From Candidatus Eremiobacterota bacterium (GTDB taxonomy: Bacteria; Vulcanimicrobiota; CADAWZ01; Ess09-12): a stretch of 64,000 bases of DNA. The translations under genes and the position numbers were made by a program. Below, piece after piece: positions 24,549 to 33,317 of the stretch. The stretch is from the NCBI GenBank assembly GCA_031082125.1, contig JAVHLM010000007.1, positions 1-64,000 of the forward strand, written 5' to 3'. The notes under the pieces were generated by a model, which did not search any database, was not told where the DNA came from, and saw nothing but the letters and a program-made list of their open reading frames with translations. How positions within the stretch are numbered: position 1 is the first letter of the stretch; the number at the start of each line of letters is the position of its first letter.

Positions 24549-25346
24549 TTACTTTGCGCAGCTCCGGTATGCCTCGAGAAAGGAGTCGCAGTAGATGTCC
24601 CGGTTCAGCAGAATCCTGGCGGTAACGGCAGTGTTGACAAGATCCCTGTCCAGGACATCGCAGATTACCGCGTCAAGTCCCGCTCCCATCGCCATCGCAA
24701 GATACGTGCGGTTGATGAGCTCCCTGTTGCTGCATTTCTGGGAGACATTGGAGAGGCCTATGATCACATGGGGAGGCGGCTCATCGAGGGAGCGGATGGT
24801 TTTTATCGACTCGAGGACCTTCCAGGGTGTGTCCTGCGTGACGTTTACAGGCAGTATGAGGGGATCAAGATAGACATCGCCGGGGGGAAGGCCATGCTCC
24901 TGCACGGCCGTGGCAAATATCGTCGCGGCAAGCTCCACGCGACCGTCAACGTCGGCAGGAACTCCCTTGGCGTCCATGCAGAGGCCGATAACTGAAGCGC
25001 CGTATTTTTTTGCCAGGGCAAGGAGGACCTCCATTTTCCCGGGATCGGCCGTTGTGGAGTTAATCATTGGCTTTGCCCTGCAGAGGCGGAGGCCTGCCTC
25101 AAGGACCTCGGGCTTCGGGCTGTCAATGGCGAGGGGGAACTCGCCGGCCTCCTGGATGGTCATCACCAGCCATTCCATGGCCTCGCGGGCATCGGCGGCC
25201 GCGGGACCCACATTCACGTCAAGGCAGGCTGCTCCATGCTCCATCTGCTCATGCGCCAGTTCCTGTATCGCCTTCTTGTCCCTCTCCTGGATTGCTTTCC
25301 GCACTCCCTTGAACATACCGTTTATTCTCTCCCCTATAAAGAGCAT
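24549..25346 (-). CDS. acsE: Methyltetrahydrofolate:corrinoid iron-sulfur protein methyltransferase
   Basis: 265 residues, the usual length for AcsE. The folate-site residues known from Moorella are present: Asp75, Asn96, Asp161 and Asn200 (Asp160 and Asn199 there). The pterin-binding TIM barrel is complete. It moves the methyl group of methyl-tetrahydrofolate to the Co(I) of AcsC/AcsD. GGGGAGGT precedes ATG 25346. It is the first gene of the minus-strand acs run; its promoter must lie in the 100 bases before 25448, shared with the divergent gene. Confidence 0.9.
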   Translation of the reverse strand: MLFIGERINGMFKGVRKAIQERDKKAIQELAHEQMEHGAACLDVNVGPAAADAREAMEWLVMTIQEAGEFPLAIDSPKPEVLEAGLRLCRAKPMINSTTADPGKMEVLLALAKKYGASVIGLCMDAKGVPADVDGRVELAATIFATAVQEHGLPPGDVYLDPLILPVNVTQDTPWKVLESIKTIRSLDEPPPHVIIGLSNVSQKCSNRELINRTYLAMAMGAGLDAVICDVLDRDLVNTAVTARILLNRDIYCDSFLEAYRSCAK

Positions 25347-25448
25347 GGCGTACCTCCCCTGGCAGATGTTATTTTCTCATTTTCTTGCTCACCCCTTCCA
25401 ATCCCTTCGTAAAAAAGCTCCCCCGGGAGAGGAAATTCCCTTTTTCCC

Positions 25449-25937
25449 GTGGAAGGACATAGTGCGGTAAAGCAAATATTTGAGAGGGATGGCATCGATT
25501 CCATGGAACAGCCGGAAACAGCTTATCTTGAGAGTATTCAGAAGGTTATTGAGAGGTTCGGGTCAATTCAGAACCAGTTTGTCCAGGAAAAAAATGGCGT
25601 GGTTTCACTTGTGAAGTTTATAGAGAATATCGAGGGCTCGCAGCCGTCGCTTTCTCTCAAGGATCCCGTCATGCAGAAGGGAAAAAGTGCCGCATCGGTG
25701 ATGGTGCAGGCTCTTGAGCAGGAACTGGGGGCCCTCGAGGCAATCAGCCCCCCCGAGGTATGGGCCAAATTCCATGAGAACATGGTCACCTCCATAAAGC
25801 TCCAGGTGGAAGGGTACCAGGAGATGATGAAAGTCTTCGAGGACAACGATATAAAGCACATCGGCAGGGGTAAGGACATCGTTTCAAAAGGGATGAACAT
25901 CCTTGAGGGAGGAACAAACGTCATCCAGGGGGCGTAA
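25449..25937 (+). CDS. Helical protein of unknown function
   Basis: About 162 residues from GTG 25449, or 144 from ATG 25503; neither start has a strong ribosome site. The product is helical, with Asn-Gln-Phe-Val-Gln-Glu-Lys and Glu-Glu-Leu-type heptads and no cysteines, signal or membrane segment. Its end overlaps the RNA methylase start by 35 bases. It diverges from acsE. Length and helix content resemble other unknown proteins of this window (52532-53002), but I see no clear alignment. Confidence 0.5.
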   Translation: MEGHSAVKQIFERDGIDSMEQPETAYLESIQKVIERFGSIQNQFVQEKNGVVSLVKFIENIEGSQPSLSLKDPVMQKGKSAASVMVQALEQELGALEAISPPEVWAKFHENMVTSIKLQVEGYQEMMKVFEDNDIKHIGRGKDIVSKGMNILEGGTNVIQGA

Positions 25938-27342
25938 AGAAAGGCCTCTCAATGCAGGCGGAGCGCCCTTCAGGGAAGGTGAGCGCATCACCATTCAACT
26001 GGGATCGATAGCCTCGGGAGGCGACGCTGTCGGCAGGAATGGTGATTTTGTTTTTTTCGTGCCCTATGGTGTGCCGGGCGACATCGTCACCATCCAGGTG
26101 ACGGAGAAGCGGAAGAGTTATGCCAGGGGAGAGATAGCCCTTGTCGAAAGGCCCTCCCGTGACAGGGTGGAGCCTCCATGCCCGCACTTCTTCCAGTGCG
26201 GAGGGTGCCAGTTCCAGCACATCTCCTATGAAGCCCAGAGAGCCATAAAAAAAAATCTTGTGATTGAAGCCCTTGAAAGGATCGGGAGGCTCTCACCGGT
26301 GAACGTGAGAGACCTCGAGGAAGGCACTGCAATCTGGCATTACAGGAACAAGGTGCAGTGCGTCGTCGGGGGCTCGCCGGCGAAGAAGGATGAAAAAGGA
26401 GAGTTCCGTCTCGGGCTCTATGCCCGGAAAAGTCATCGAGTGGTGGACCTTGGCGAGTGTCTCATCCAGCACCCCCTTAATAACAAGGTTCTCGCATCAG
26501 TAAGGGATCTTCTTCCTCACACAGGATGGACATGGTACAGGGAAGACAGGCACTGCGGCCACATAAGGCACGTGATGTCCCGTGCAAGCCAGTGGAGCAA
26601 TGAAGTCGTGGTGACCCTTGTAGCCAGTAAGGTGAGCCTCGCCGGCATCGATGCCTTTGCCGGAAAGCTCCTCAAGAGAGTGCCTGAGATCAGGGGAGTG
26701 GTGCTGAATGTCAACAGCAGCAGGACCAACGTGATTCTGGGCCGTGAGCAGCATGTGATTGCCGGCAGTGAGACTCTTGTAGAGAAAGTGAAGGATCTCG
26801 AGTTTTCCATCTCGCCTCTCAGTTTTTTCCAGGTGAACATTCAGGGGCTCGTGGATATTCTTGAGGTGGTGGAGCGCTATGCATGCCTGGAGGGAAATGA
26901 AAGGGTGCTGGATCTCTTCTGCGGCGTGGGCCTCTTTTCACTGGCCCTCGCCCGGAAGGCCCGGGAGGTCCATGGGGTCGATGAAGTGGGTGAAGCCATT
27001 GAAAATGCAATTGAAAACGCAAGGCGCAACGGGATAGAGAACGTGCGCTTCACTGCAGGGAAGGCCGAGGAGACAGTCAGGGGCCTTATGAGCGGTGGCG
27101 CAGACCTTGTCATACTTGATCCTCCAAGAAGCGGTGCCCGGAGAGAGGTTCTCGAGGCCCTTGCCGATCCCGGTGTGCCAAGGATTGTCTATGTATCCTG
27201 CAACCCTGCGACTCTTGCCCGTGATCTTGGGCTCCTTTGCGGAAAAGGATATCGCCTTGTCGAGGTGCAGCCCCTCGATATGTTTCCCCATACGGGCCAG
27301 GTCGAGGCGGTGGCGTACCTTGAAAAATCTTGCCGATATTAG
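25903..27342 (+). CDS. rlmD: RlmD/TrmA-family m5U RNA methyltransferase
   Basis: 479 residues. An N-terminal TRAM domain is followed by an iron-sulfur motif (Cys-Pro-His-Phe-Phe-Gln-Cys-Gly-Gly-Cys), the SAM site Asp-Leu-Phe-Cys-Gly-Val-Gly, Asp-Pro-Pro-Arg and the catalytic Cys in Val-Ser-Cys-Asn-Pro-Ala-Thr. The family methylates uridine in 23S rRNA or tRNA; which one cannot be told. The TTG start at 25903 overlaps the previous gene, suggesting coupling; no later ATG precedes the TRAM domain. A terminator hairpin overlaps the stop codon. Confidence 0.8.
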   Translation: MREEQTSSRGRKERPLNAGGAPFREGERITIQLGSIASGGDAVGRNGDFVFFVPYGVPGDIVTIQVTEKRKSYARGEIALVERPSRDRVEPPCPHFFQCGGCQFQHISYEAQRAIKKNLVIEALERIGRLSPVNVRDLEEGTAIWHYRNKVQCVVGGSPAKKDEKGEFRLGLYARKSHRVVDLGECLIQHPLNNKVLASVRDLLPHTGWTWYREDRHCGHIRHVMSRASQWSNEVVVTLVASKVSLAGIDAFAGKLLKRVPEIRGVVLNVNSSRTNVILGREQHVIAGSETLVEKVKDLEFSISPLSFFQVNIQGLVDILEVVERYACLEGNERVLDLFCGVGLFSLALARKAREVHGVDEVGEAIENAIENARRNGIENVRFTAGKAEETVRGLMSGGADLVILDPPRSGARREVLEALADPGVPRIVYVSCNPATLARDLGLLCGKGYRLVEVQPLDMFPHTGQVEAVAYLEKSCRY

Positions 27343-27352
27343 CAAGATTTTT
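27323..27352 (+). terminator. Terminator overlapping the RNA methylase stop codon
   Basis: AAAAATCTTGC (27323-27333) and GCAAGATTTTT (27342-27352) form an 11-bp stem with an eight-base loop. The TAG stop lies in the loop and the first base of the second arm. The stem ends in five T, so it can act as an intrinsic terminator. Confidence 0.7.
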
Positions 27353-27447
27353 GGCTGCCGCGGCGAATTTCCATATGGCCCCCTTCTGCCCTGGGCAGAG
27401 ATAAATAAATTCTATAAATTGCAGCACGATGGTGCCAGGAGGTCCCC

Positions 27448-29865
27448 ATGCCCTTGCTTTTTGACGAGCGGAGCAACACCGTGCACAGTGAAGCACGGAA
27501 AATAAGCAGCCAGGCGGGGCATTTCTACGTGGGCGCAGAGCACCTCGCCCTTGCCGCCGTCGAGGTGGATATGCCCCTCAGGAATGCCCTTACCAATCTT
27601 GGCCTTGACAAGAATCTCTTCAGGGAGAAGGTCATAGAGCTCGCCACGCCGGGCGACAAGGACTGCATCCCGCCCAACCCCATTGAGTCGCCCCGTTACA
27701 AGAAGGTGCTCAGGAACTGCGAGAAGGTGGCCATCTCCACGAAATCCTACAGGATTGAGCCCGCACACATCTTTATCACCATTCTCCAGGAGCGCAGGGG
27801 CGTCACCATCCTGGCCCTCAACGAGCTTGGCTTCGACAGCGCGGCCTGCGAGACAAGTCTCATTGAAGCCTTTAAAGGCGGTGTTTTTTCAGGGAGCGTC
27901 TCTCCCGGTGCCCACCACCACCACAAGGCGGCGGAGAAGAAGGATGAAAAGAAGGAGCCGAAGCTCCTGGCCCAGTATGCGAGGAACCTTATCGAGCTTG
28001 CCCGGTCGGGCAAGATGGACCCTGTCGTGGGCCGCAATGACGAGATTAGGCGCGTGCTCCAGATCATCACCAGAAAGGGCAAGAACAACCCCGTGCTGAT
28101 AGGCGAGGCGGGCGTCGGCAAGACGGCGGTGATCTTCGGCCTGGCCCAGCGCATCGCTGAAGGGAAGGTTCCCGACATGATCAAGGACAGGATTCTGCTT
28201 GATCTGCCCATGGCGAGCATCGTAGCCGGCGCCAAGCACCGCGGGGAGTTCGAGGAGCGCCTCCAGCAGATAATGAAGGAGGTCTCGGAAAATCCGGATA
28301 TCATCATATTCATTGACGAGATCCATACCATTGTCGGTGCCGGCGACTCCAAGGGCGGCATGGACGCGGGGAACATCCTGAAGCCGATGCTGGCCCGCGG
28401 CGAGTTCCCTGTCATCGGCGCCACGACCATCGACGAGTACAGGAAATATATTGAAACTGACCCGGCCCTGGAGCGACGCTTTCAGCCGGTCCTGGTCAAT
28501 GAGCCCTCGGAGGAGGACACTCTCCTCATCCTGAAGGGGCTTCTTGAGCGCTATGAAAAGCATCACGGCGTGAAGTTCACCGACAAGGCGCTCCTCGCGG
28601 CGGTAAAGCTCTCGGTGAGATACCTCCCGGACAGGAACCTCCCCGATAAGGCAATAGACCTCATAGATGAGGCCGCGGCCAAGGTGAGGATGCGCTCGGT
28701 CTCCATCTCCGACGGGGAGTCTCCCACATTCGAGGTGAATGACGAGGCCATCGCCGAGGTGGTGGCCCTCTGGACAGGCATCCCCGTATCAAAGCTCACC
28801 TCTGAGGAAAAGGAGCGCCTCCTCAACCTTGAGGAGCACATGAAAGTCCGTGTGGTGGGCCAGGACGAGGCTGTGAAGATAGTGGCGCAGACCATAAGGA
28901 TGGTGAGGATGGGGCTTGGAAATCCCAACAGGCCCGGAGGCATTTTCCTCTTCCTGGGGCCCACAGGTGTGGGCAAGACAGAACTTGCCAAGACCCTGGC
29001 CGATTTCATGTTCGGCAGTGAGAAGGAGATGATCAGGCTTGACATGTCGGAGTACATGGAAAAGCACGCCATCTCCCGGCTTATCGGCTCTCCGCCGGGG
29101 TATGTGGGCCACGATGAGGAGGGGCAGCTTACCAAGGCGGTGAGAACGAAGCCCTATTCGGTGGTGCTGCTGGACGAGGTCGAAAAGGCCCACCCCGAGG
29201 TTTTTGATCTCTTTCTGCAGGTTTTTGACGACGGCCGACTTACCGACGCAAAGGGGAGGACGGTGAACTTCACCAACACCATCATTATCCTCACCTCGAA
29301 TATCGGCACCAGCAAGGTGGACAAGGACGGGAATACCAGGCTCCTGGAGACAGGTGATCCCCAGGTGCGGGAGGAAGTCTTCAAGGAGCTCAGGAAAGCC
29401 TTCAGGCCCGAGTTTATCAACAGGATCGACGAGATTATCATCTTCAACCCCCTGGGCCGCGAGAGCCTCAAGAACATCGTGGAGATAAGCATCCGCGAAG
29501 TGATGAAGCGCGTGAAAGAGAAGGGCATCACGCTTGATTTAGAAGAGAGCGCCTACGATCTCTTCCTCAGGATGGGCTACAACCCGGCATACGGTGCCAG
29601 GCCCCTCAAGAGGGCCATACAGACTTATCTTTCCAAGCCCCTGGCGGAGAAGATGCTCACCCTTGGCGAGGCCTTCACGGGCACGATTCTAGTCAGGGCC
29701 CCTGAAGGCGAAGAACGCGTTGAATTTGAGGTCCTCGGCGAACCTGCCGGTATTCCCGCGGGGACTATAGCAGGCGAGGGGGAGCCGCAGCGCCCGCCGG
29801 GAGGGCTCCCCGGAGACCTGAAGACCGATGGCGGCACCATGATAGGAGGTCCCGATGAAGGCTAA
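27448..29865 (+). CDS. Two-AAA-domain Clp ATPase, ClpA/ClpV-like
   Basis: 805 residues. An N-terminal Clp repeat domain precedes D1 (Walker A Gly-Glu-Ala-Gly-Val-Gly-Lys-Thr, Walker B Ile-Phe-Ile-Asp-Glu) and D2 (Gly-Pro-Thr-Gly-Val-Gly-Lys-Thr, Leu-Leu-Asp-Glu-Val-Glu-Lys-Ala-His). There is no long coiled middle domain as in ClpB/ClpC, and no Ile-Gly-Phe/Leu ClpP-docking loop where ClpA has one. A His-rich Lys/Glu linker follows the N-domain. It should be an unfoldase that works without ClpP, as T6SS ClpV does. CCAGGAGGTCC precedes ATG 27448. It heads the FHA/kinase/receiver operon. Confidence 0.8.
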   Translation: MPLLFDERSNTVHSEARKISSQAGHFYVGAEHLALAAVEVDMPLRNALTNLGLDKNLFREKVIELATPGDKDCIPPNPIESPRYKKVLRNCEKVAISTKSYRIEPAHIFITILQERRGVTILALNELGFDSAACETSLIEAFKGGVFSGSVSPGAHHHHKAAEKKDEKKEPKLLAQYARNLIELARSGKMDPVVGRNDEIRRVLQIITRKGKNNPVLIGEAGVGKTAVIFGLAQRIAEGKVPDMIKDRILLDLPMASIVAGAKHRGEFEERLQQIMKEVSENPDIIIFIDEIHTIVGAGDSKGGMDAGNILKPMLARGEFPVIGATTIDEYRKYIETDPALERRFQPVLVNEPSEEDTLLILKGLLERYEKHHGVKFTDKALLAAVKLSVRYLPDRNLPDKAIDLIDEAAAKVRMRSVSISDGESPTFEVNDEAIAEVVALWTGIPVSKLTSEEKERLLNLEEHMKVRVVGQDEAVKIVAQTIRMVRMGLGNPNRPGGIFLFLGPTGVGKTELAKTLADFMFGSEKEMIRLDMSEYMEKHAISRLIGSPPGYVGHDEEGQLTKAVRTKPYSVVLLDEVEKAHPEVFDLFLQVFDDGRLTDAKGRTVNFTNTIIILTSNIGTSKVDKDGNTRLLETGDPQVREEVFKELRKAFRPEFINRIDEIIIFNPLGRESLKNIVEISIREVMKRVKEKGITLDLEESAYDLFLRMGYNPAYGARPLKRAIQTYLSKPLAEKMLTLGEAFTGTILVRAPEGEERVEFEVLGEPAGIPAGTIAGEGEPQRPPGGLPGDLKTDGGTMIGGPDEG

Positions 29866-30145
29866 TATCGAGGTTTTAAGCGGTCCCACTGACGGGGAGA
29901 CCTTTTCATTCAAGAGCTCCTTTGATATAGGGAGGGACAAGACCAGCAACATCTCCCTGCCGATGGACCGCTATATCTCCCGGCGCCACGCCCGGGTGCT
30001 TCTGGCGGAGCCCGAGTGTTTCCTCGAGGATCTGGCAAGCACCAACGGCACCTTCGTGAACAACGCCCGTGTCCATGGGAGGATAATATTGAACAATGGC
30101 CAAATTTTCCGGGTAGGGCGTACGTGGCTGCAGATAGAGTGGTAA
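29855..30145 (+). CDS. Stand-alone FHA-domain protein
   Basis: 96 residues, one forkhead-associated domain and nothing else. The phosphothreonine-binding signature is complete: Ile-Gly-Arg-Asp, Ser-Arg-Arg-His-Ala, and Ser-Thr-Asn-Gly-Thr-Phe-Val-Asn. The ATG follows ATAGGAGGTCCC and overlaps the Clp ATPase end by 11 bases. The kinase gene starts 22 bases later. It is expected to bind a phosphorylated partner, most likely a target of the kinase next to it or the kinase itself. Confidence 0.85.
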   Translation: MKANIEVLSGPTDGETFSFKSSFDIGRDKTSNISLPMDRYISRRHARVLLAEPECFLEDLASTNGTFVNNARVHGRIILNNGQIFRVGRTWLQIEW

Positions 30146-30166
30146 AATAGGAGCAGGGGGAATGCT

Positions 30167-32146
30167 ATGGTAAGCGCGACAATAGGCCGGTATCACATAA
30201 TCCAGGAGCTGGGACGGGGCGGTATGGGCATTGTCTACAAGGGGCATGATCCCATACTGGAGAGGCCAGTTGCCATCAAGATCCTCTCCCAGCAGCTCGT
30301 GCAGAACACCGAGGCCAAGGAGCGTTTCATCAAGGAGGCCCAGGCCGCGGCGCGCCTCAACCACCCCAACATCACGGGGATCTTCGACATCAACGAGCAT
30401 GAAGGTATCTACTACATTGTCTTTGAGTTCATATCGGGAAGAAGTCTCGATAAGATAATAAAAGAGAAAGGCGCCCTCCCTCACAAGGATGCCCTCAACC
30501 TTTTCGTGCCCACGTGCCAGGCCCTTGACTACGCCCACCAGCACGGCATCGTGCACCGCGATGTGAAGCCGGCAAACGTGATGGTCACTGATGACGGCGT
30601 GGTGAAAGTCTCCGACTTCGGTATCGCCTGGGTGGAGGCCTCGCACACCATTACACAGCCGGGCGAGATAATAGGCTCGTTCTTTTATTTCTCGCCTGAG
30701 CAGGCCCGCGGTGAAAAGGTTGACCGCCGTGCCGACGTCTATTCCCTGGGCATCATGTTCTACGAGATGCTCACGGCGAGGCTCCCCTTCCTCGCAGACA
30801 ACCCTGCGGCCCTCATCCAGATGCATCTCACCGCCGATCCTGAGCCGCCGTCAGAAATCAACCGCCATGTGCCAATGCAGATTGAAACAGCCATCCTGAA
30901 GGCCATGGCCAAGGATCCCTCCGACAGGTATCAGACGGTAAAGGATTTCATCAACGACCTCACCGTTGAAGACGTGCCCGTTGATCTCTACAAGACCTCC
31001 ATCTCCCCCTCGGAGGCGGCCCTCCACAACATCCTGGGCAACAATTACTACAAGCAGGGGAAGCTGGACCTTGCCATCCTCGAGTGGGAGAAGGCCACGA
31101 ACCTTGACCCTTATAATGCCCTGACCCACAACAACCTGGGAACGGCCTATGACGGCCTGGGAAACCTTGAGTGCGCCGTGACGGAGTACGGCAAGGCGGT
31201 AGACCTGAACCCCAACAATTTCGTGGCCCACTACAACCTGGGCTCGGCCTATTACCGCAAGGGCGACCTCGATCACTCCATTGAGGAGTACCGCAAAGTG
31301 ACGGTGCTGAACCCCAAGTTCGCCCCGGCCTATTACAACCTGGGAAACGGCTACTACAAGATGGGCAAGGTGGACCAGGCCATCGAGGAGTGGCAGAAGG
31401 CCCTTATCCTGAACCCCCAGTTTGCCGAGGTGCACTACAACCTGGGGAATGCCTATTACAAGAAGGGCAAGAAGGACGAAGCGGGGGCATACTGGGAAAA
31501 GGCCCTGGAGCTTGATCCCTCCTTCGCGATCGCCACTTACAACATAGCAGCGCGTGAGATGGAGAAGGGGAACTCGGAAAAAGCCCTTGACATGTGGAAC
31601 AAGGTCCTGGAGGTGAACCCGGAGTTTGCCGAGGCCCATTACAACCTGGGAAATTTTCACTATACGGGCGGGAACATCGATCAGGCCATAGAGTGCTGGG
31701 AGCGGGCAGTGAAGGCCAAATACGGCTTCTGGAGAGCCCATTACAACCTGGGCAATTCTTACTACCAGAAGCAGAATTATGACGAGGCCATCTCCCAGTG
31801 GCAGAAGACCATCCAGTTCAGGCAGGAGTACTGGCAGGCCCACTGGAACGTGGCCAACACATTCTACTATGACAGGCAGCAGCTTGAGCCCGCTGTCCTT
31901 GAATGGCAGGAAGTGACCCATATCAACCCATCCCACTGGCAGGCATACTACAATCTCGGGGAAGCTTACCTGAGCCAGGGGAAGATTGAGCTGGCCATAC
32001 TGGAATGGGACAAGGTCGTGTCGCTTAATCCCAAGTTCTGGCATGTCTACCACAACCTTGGATGCCTCTTCTACAAGAAGGGGAAGATTGACCAGGCCAT
32101 GGCCTACTGGACGAAGGCAGTGGCTCTTATGTTGTTCTCATTCTAG
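30167..32146 (+). CDS. Soluble Ser/Thr kinase with 11 C-terminal TPRs
   Basis: 659 residues. Residues 1-270 are a Hanks-type kinase with Gly-Arg-Gly-Gly-Met-Gly, Val-Ala-Ile-Lys, His-Arg-Asp-Val-Lys-Pro-Ala-Asn, Asp-Phe-Gly and Ser-Pro-Glu-Gln-Ala-Arg-Gly. From about 283 to the end there are 11 tandem 34-residue TPRs, most with the Tyr-Asn-Leu-Gly-Asn core. No membrane segment is seen, so it is cytosolic and likely uses the TPRs to gather substrates. It stands between the FHA gene and the receiver-HATPase gene in one tight operon. Confidence 0.85.
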   Translation: MVSATIGRYHIIQELGRGGMGIVYKGHDPILERPVAIKILSQQLVQNTEAKERFIKEAQAAARLNHPNITGIFDINEHEGIYYIVFEFISGRSLDKIIKEKGALPHKDALNLFVPTCQALDYAHQHGIVHRDVKPANVMVTDDGVVKVSDFGIAWVEASHTITQPGEIIGSFFYFSPEQARGEKVDRRADVYSLGIMFYEMLTARLPFLADNPAALIQMHLTADPEPPSEINRHVPMQIETAILKAMAKDPSDRYQTVKDFINDLTVEDVPVDLYKTSISPSEAALHNILGNNYYKQGKLDLAILEWEKATNLDPYNALTHNNLGTAYDGLGNLECAVTEYGKAVDLNPNNFVAHYNLGSAYYRKGDLDHSIEEYRKVTVLNPKFAPAYYNLGNGYYKMGKVDQAIEEWQKALILNPQFAEVHYNLGNAYYKKGKKDEAGAYWEKALELDPSFAIATYNIAAREMEKGNSEKALDMWNKVLEVNPEFAEAHYNLGNFHYTGGNIDQAIECWERAVKAKYGFWRAHYNLGNSYYQKQNYDEAISQWQKTIQFRQEYWQAHWNVANTFYYDRQQLEPAVLEWQEVTHINPSHWQAYYNLGEAYLSQGKIELAILEWDKVVSLNPKFWHVYHNLGCLFYKKGKIDQAMAYWTKAVALMLFSF

Positions 32147-32158
32147 CGAGGTGCCAAG

Positions 32159-33208
32159 ATGAGCAACGGGGAAAATGAAAAGAATCCCCGCATCCTTATT
32201 GTTGATGATAATTCGCAGAACCTGGCGCTTTTGAAAATCTATTTCAAATCGACGGACTATGAGCTTATTGAGGCCGAGACGGGCGGGGAGGCAATAGAGA
32301 AGGCCCGGTCGGAGAAGCCCGACCTGATACTGCTGGACCTGATGCTCCCCGATATCGACGGCTACGAGGTCTGCGCGACCCTCAAGGCTTCTGAGGATAC
32401 GGAGTGCATCCCCATCATCATTCTCACGGCTCTTACCGACATCAAGGACAAGCTGAAAGCCCTTGACAGCGGCGCCGACGATTACCTCTCCAAGCCGGTG
32501 AACCAGGTGGAGCTCATCGTGCGCGTCCGGTCTCTTCTGCGCATGAAAAATCTTATTGAGCGGATCCGCCTCAAGGAGCGCGAGCAGATGGAGCTCACCA
32601 TCTCGCTGGAGCGCGAAAGGATACTCCTTGAGAAGGAGCGCCAGGTCCGTCAGATATTCAAGGACGTGCTCCAGGCCATTACGCAGAACAAGCTCCACCT
32701 TCTCCTCGATCCTTCAGAGCTCTCCGTGGTGGCTCAAGGTGAAAAGAAGGAGCAGATAGAGCTGAAGGTGCCCCACGATACCGTGAAGGTCAGGAGAGCC
32801 CTCGAAGCGTGGCTCAGCAGGCTCGGCGTGGAAAAGAGCCGGCGCTACAACATGGTGGTATGCATCTCCGAGGCCACGACCAATGTCATCAAGCATGCAG
32901 GCCTTGGCACCGTGACGTTTTACCAGCTCAGGGACAGGGTGCAGGTATGGATTGATGACAAGGGGAAGGGCATAGATTTTTCCGAGCTTCCCCGCTCGAC
33001 GCTCCTCAAGGGCCATTCCACCAAGGTATCCCTCGGAATGGGCTATACGATCATGCTGGAGCTGATGGACAAGATTTATCTCTTTACGAACCCCCGGGGG
33101 ACCCTCGTGATTATGGAGATGTTCCTGCATCCCTGCGAGGAGGCACTCCCGCCGGGCCTTGAAAGGATGCTCAGGGAAGAGGGTGAGTGCTTAGGTGAAG
33201 ACTCCTGA
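32159..33208 (+). CDS. Response regulator with RsbW/SpoIIAB-type HATPase output
   Basis: 349 residues. The receiver (1-130) has Asp16-Asp17, phospho-acceptor Asp60 in Leu-Leu-Asp-Leu-Met and Lys in Ser-Lys-Pro-Val-Asn. A coiled-coil linker of Glu/Arg/Leu heptads covers about 130-180. The C-terminal domain is a serine-kinase-type GHKL ATPase with Glu-Ala-Thr-Thr-Asn-Val-Ile-Lys-His, Asp-Asp-Lys-Gly-Lys-Gly and Gly-Met-Gly-Tyr. Such domains are anti-sigma or partner-switching kinases. It is 12 bases after the kinase gene. No anti-anti-sigma protein is seen beside it. Confidence 0.8.
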   Translation: MSNGENEKNPRILIVDDNSQNLALLKIYFKSTDYELIEAETGGEAIEKARSEKPDLILLDLMLPDIDGYEVCATLKASEDTECIPIIILTALTDIKDKLKALDSGADDYLSKPVNQVELIVRVRSLLRMKNLIERIRLKEREQMELTISLERERILLEKERQVRQIFKDVLQAITQNKLHLLLDPSELSVVAQGEKKEQIELKVPHDTVKVRRALEAWLSRLGVEKSRRYNMVVCISEATTNVIKHAGLGTVTFYQLRDRVQVWIDDKGKGIDFSELPRSTLLKGHSTKVSLGMGYTIMLELMDKIYLFTNPRGTLVIMEMFLHPCEEALPPGLERMLREEGECLGEDS

Positions 33209-33262
33209 ATCCCGGGGGAGCCTTTTTCATCTAATTGAAGAAACAGGACAGAGGAGTCCCAT

Positions 33263-33298
33263 ATGAGCTTTTTTTGCCGCCTTTTTACAAAGATCTGA
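33263..33298 (+). CDS. Possible 11-residue leader ORF before ferritin
   Basis: ATG 33263 lies eight bases after GAGGAG and the frame ends at TGA 33296-33298, 19 bases before the ferritin start. The peptide begins Met-Ser-Phe-Phe-Cys-Arg-Leu-Phe. The ribosome site is better than expected by chance, but so short a frame cannot be confirmed by sequence alone. Confidence 0.3.
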   Translation: MSFFCRLFTKI

Positions 33299-33317
33299 AA
33301 GAAAGGATGTGGAGACC

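Noticed and set aside
31000-32100. DNA repeats in the kinase gene as a separate repeat element
   Set aside because: They follow the 102-base period of the encoded TPR motifs and are explained by the protein.
27448-32146. Type VI secretion locus
   Set aside because: Only the ClpV/Fha/PpkA-like regulatory types are present. No sheath, tube, baseplate or membrane-complex gene is seen in the window.
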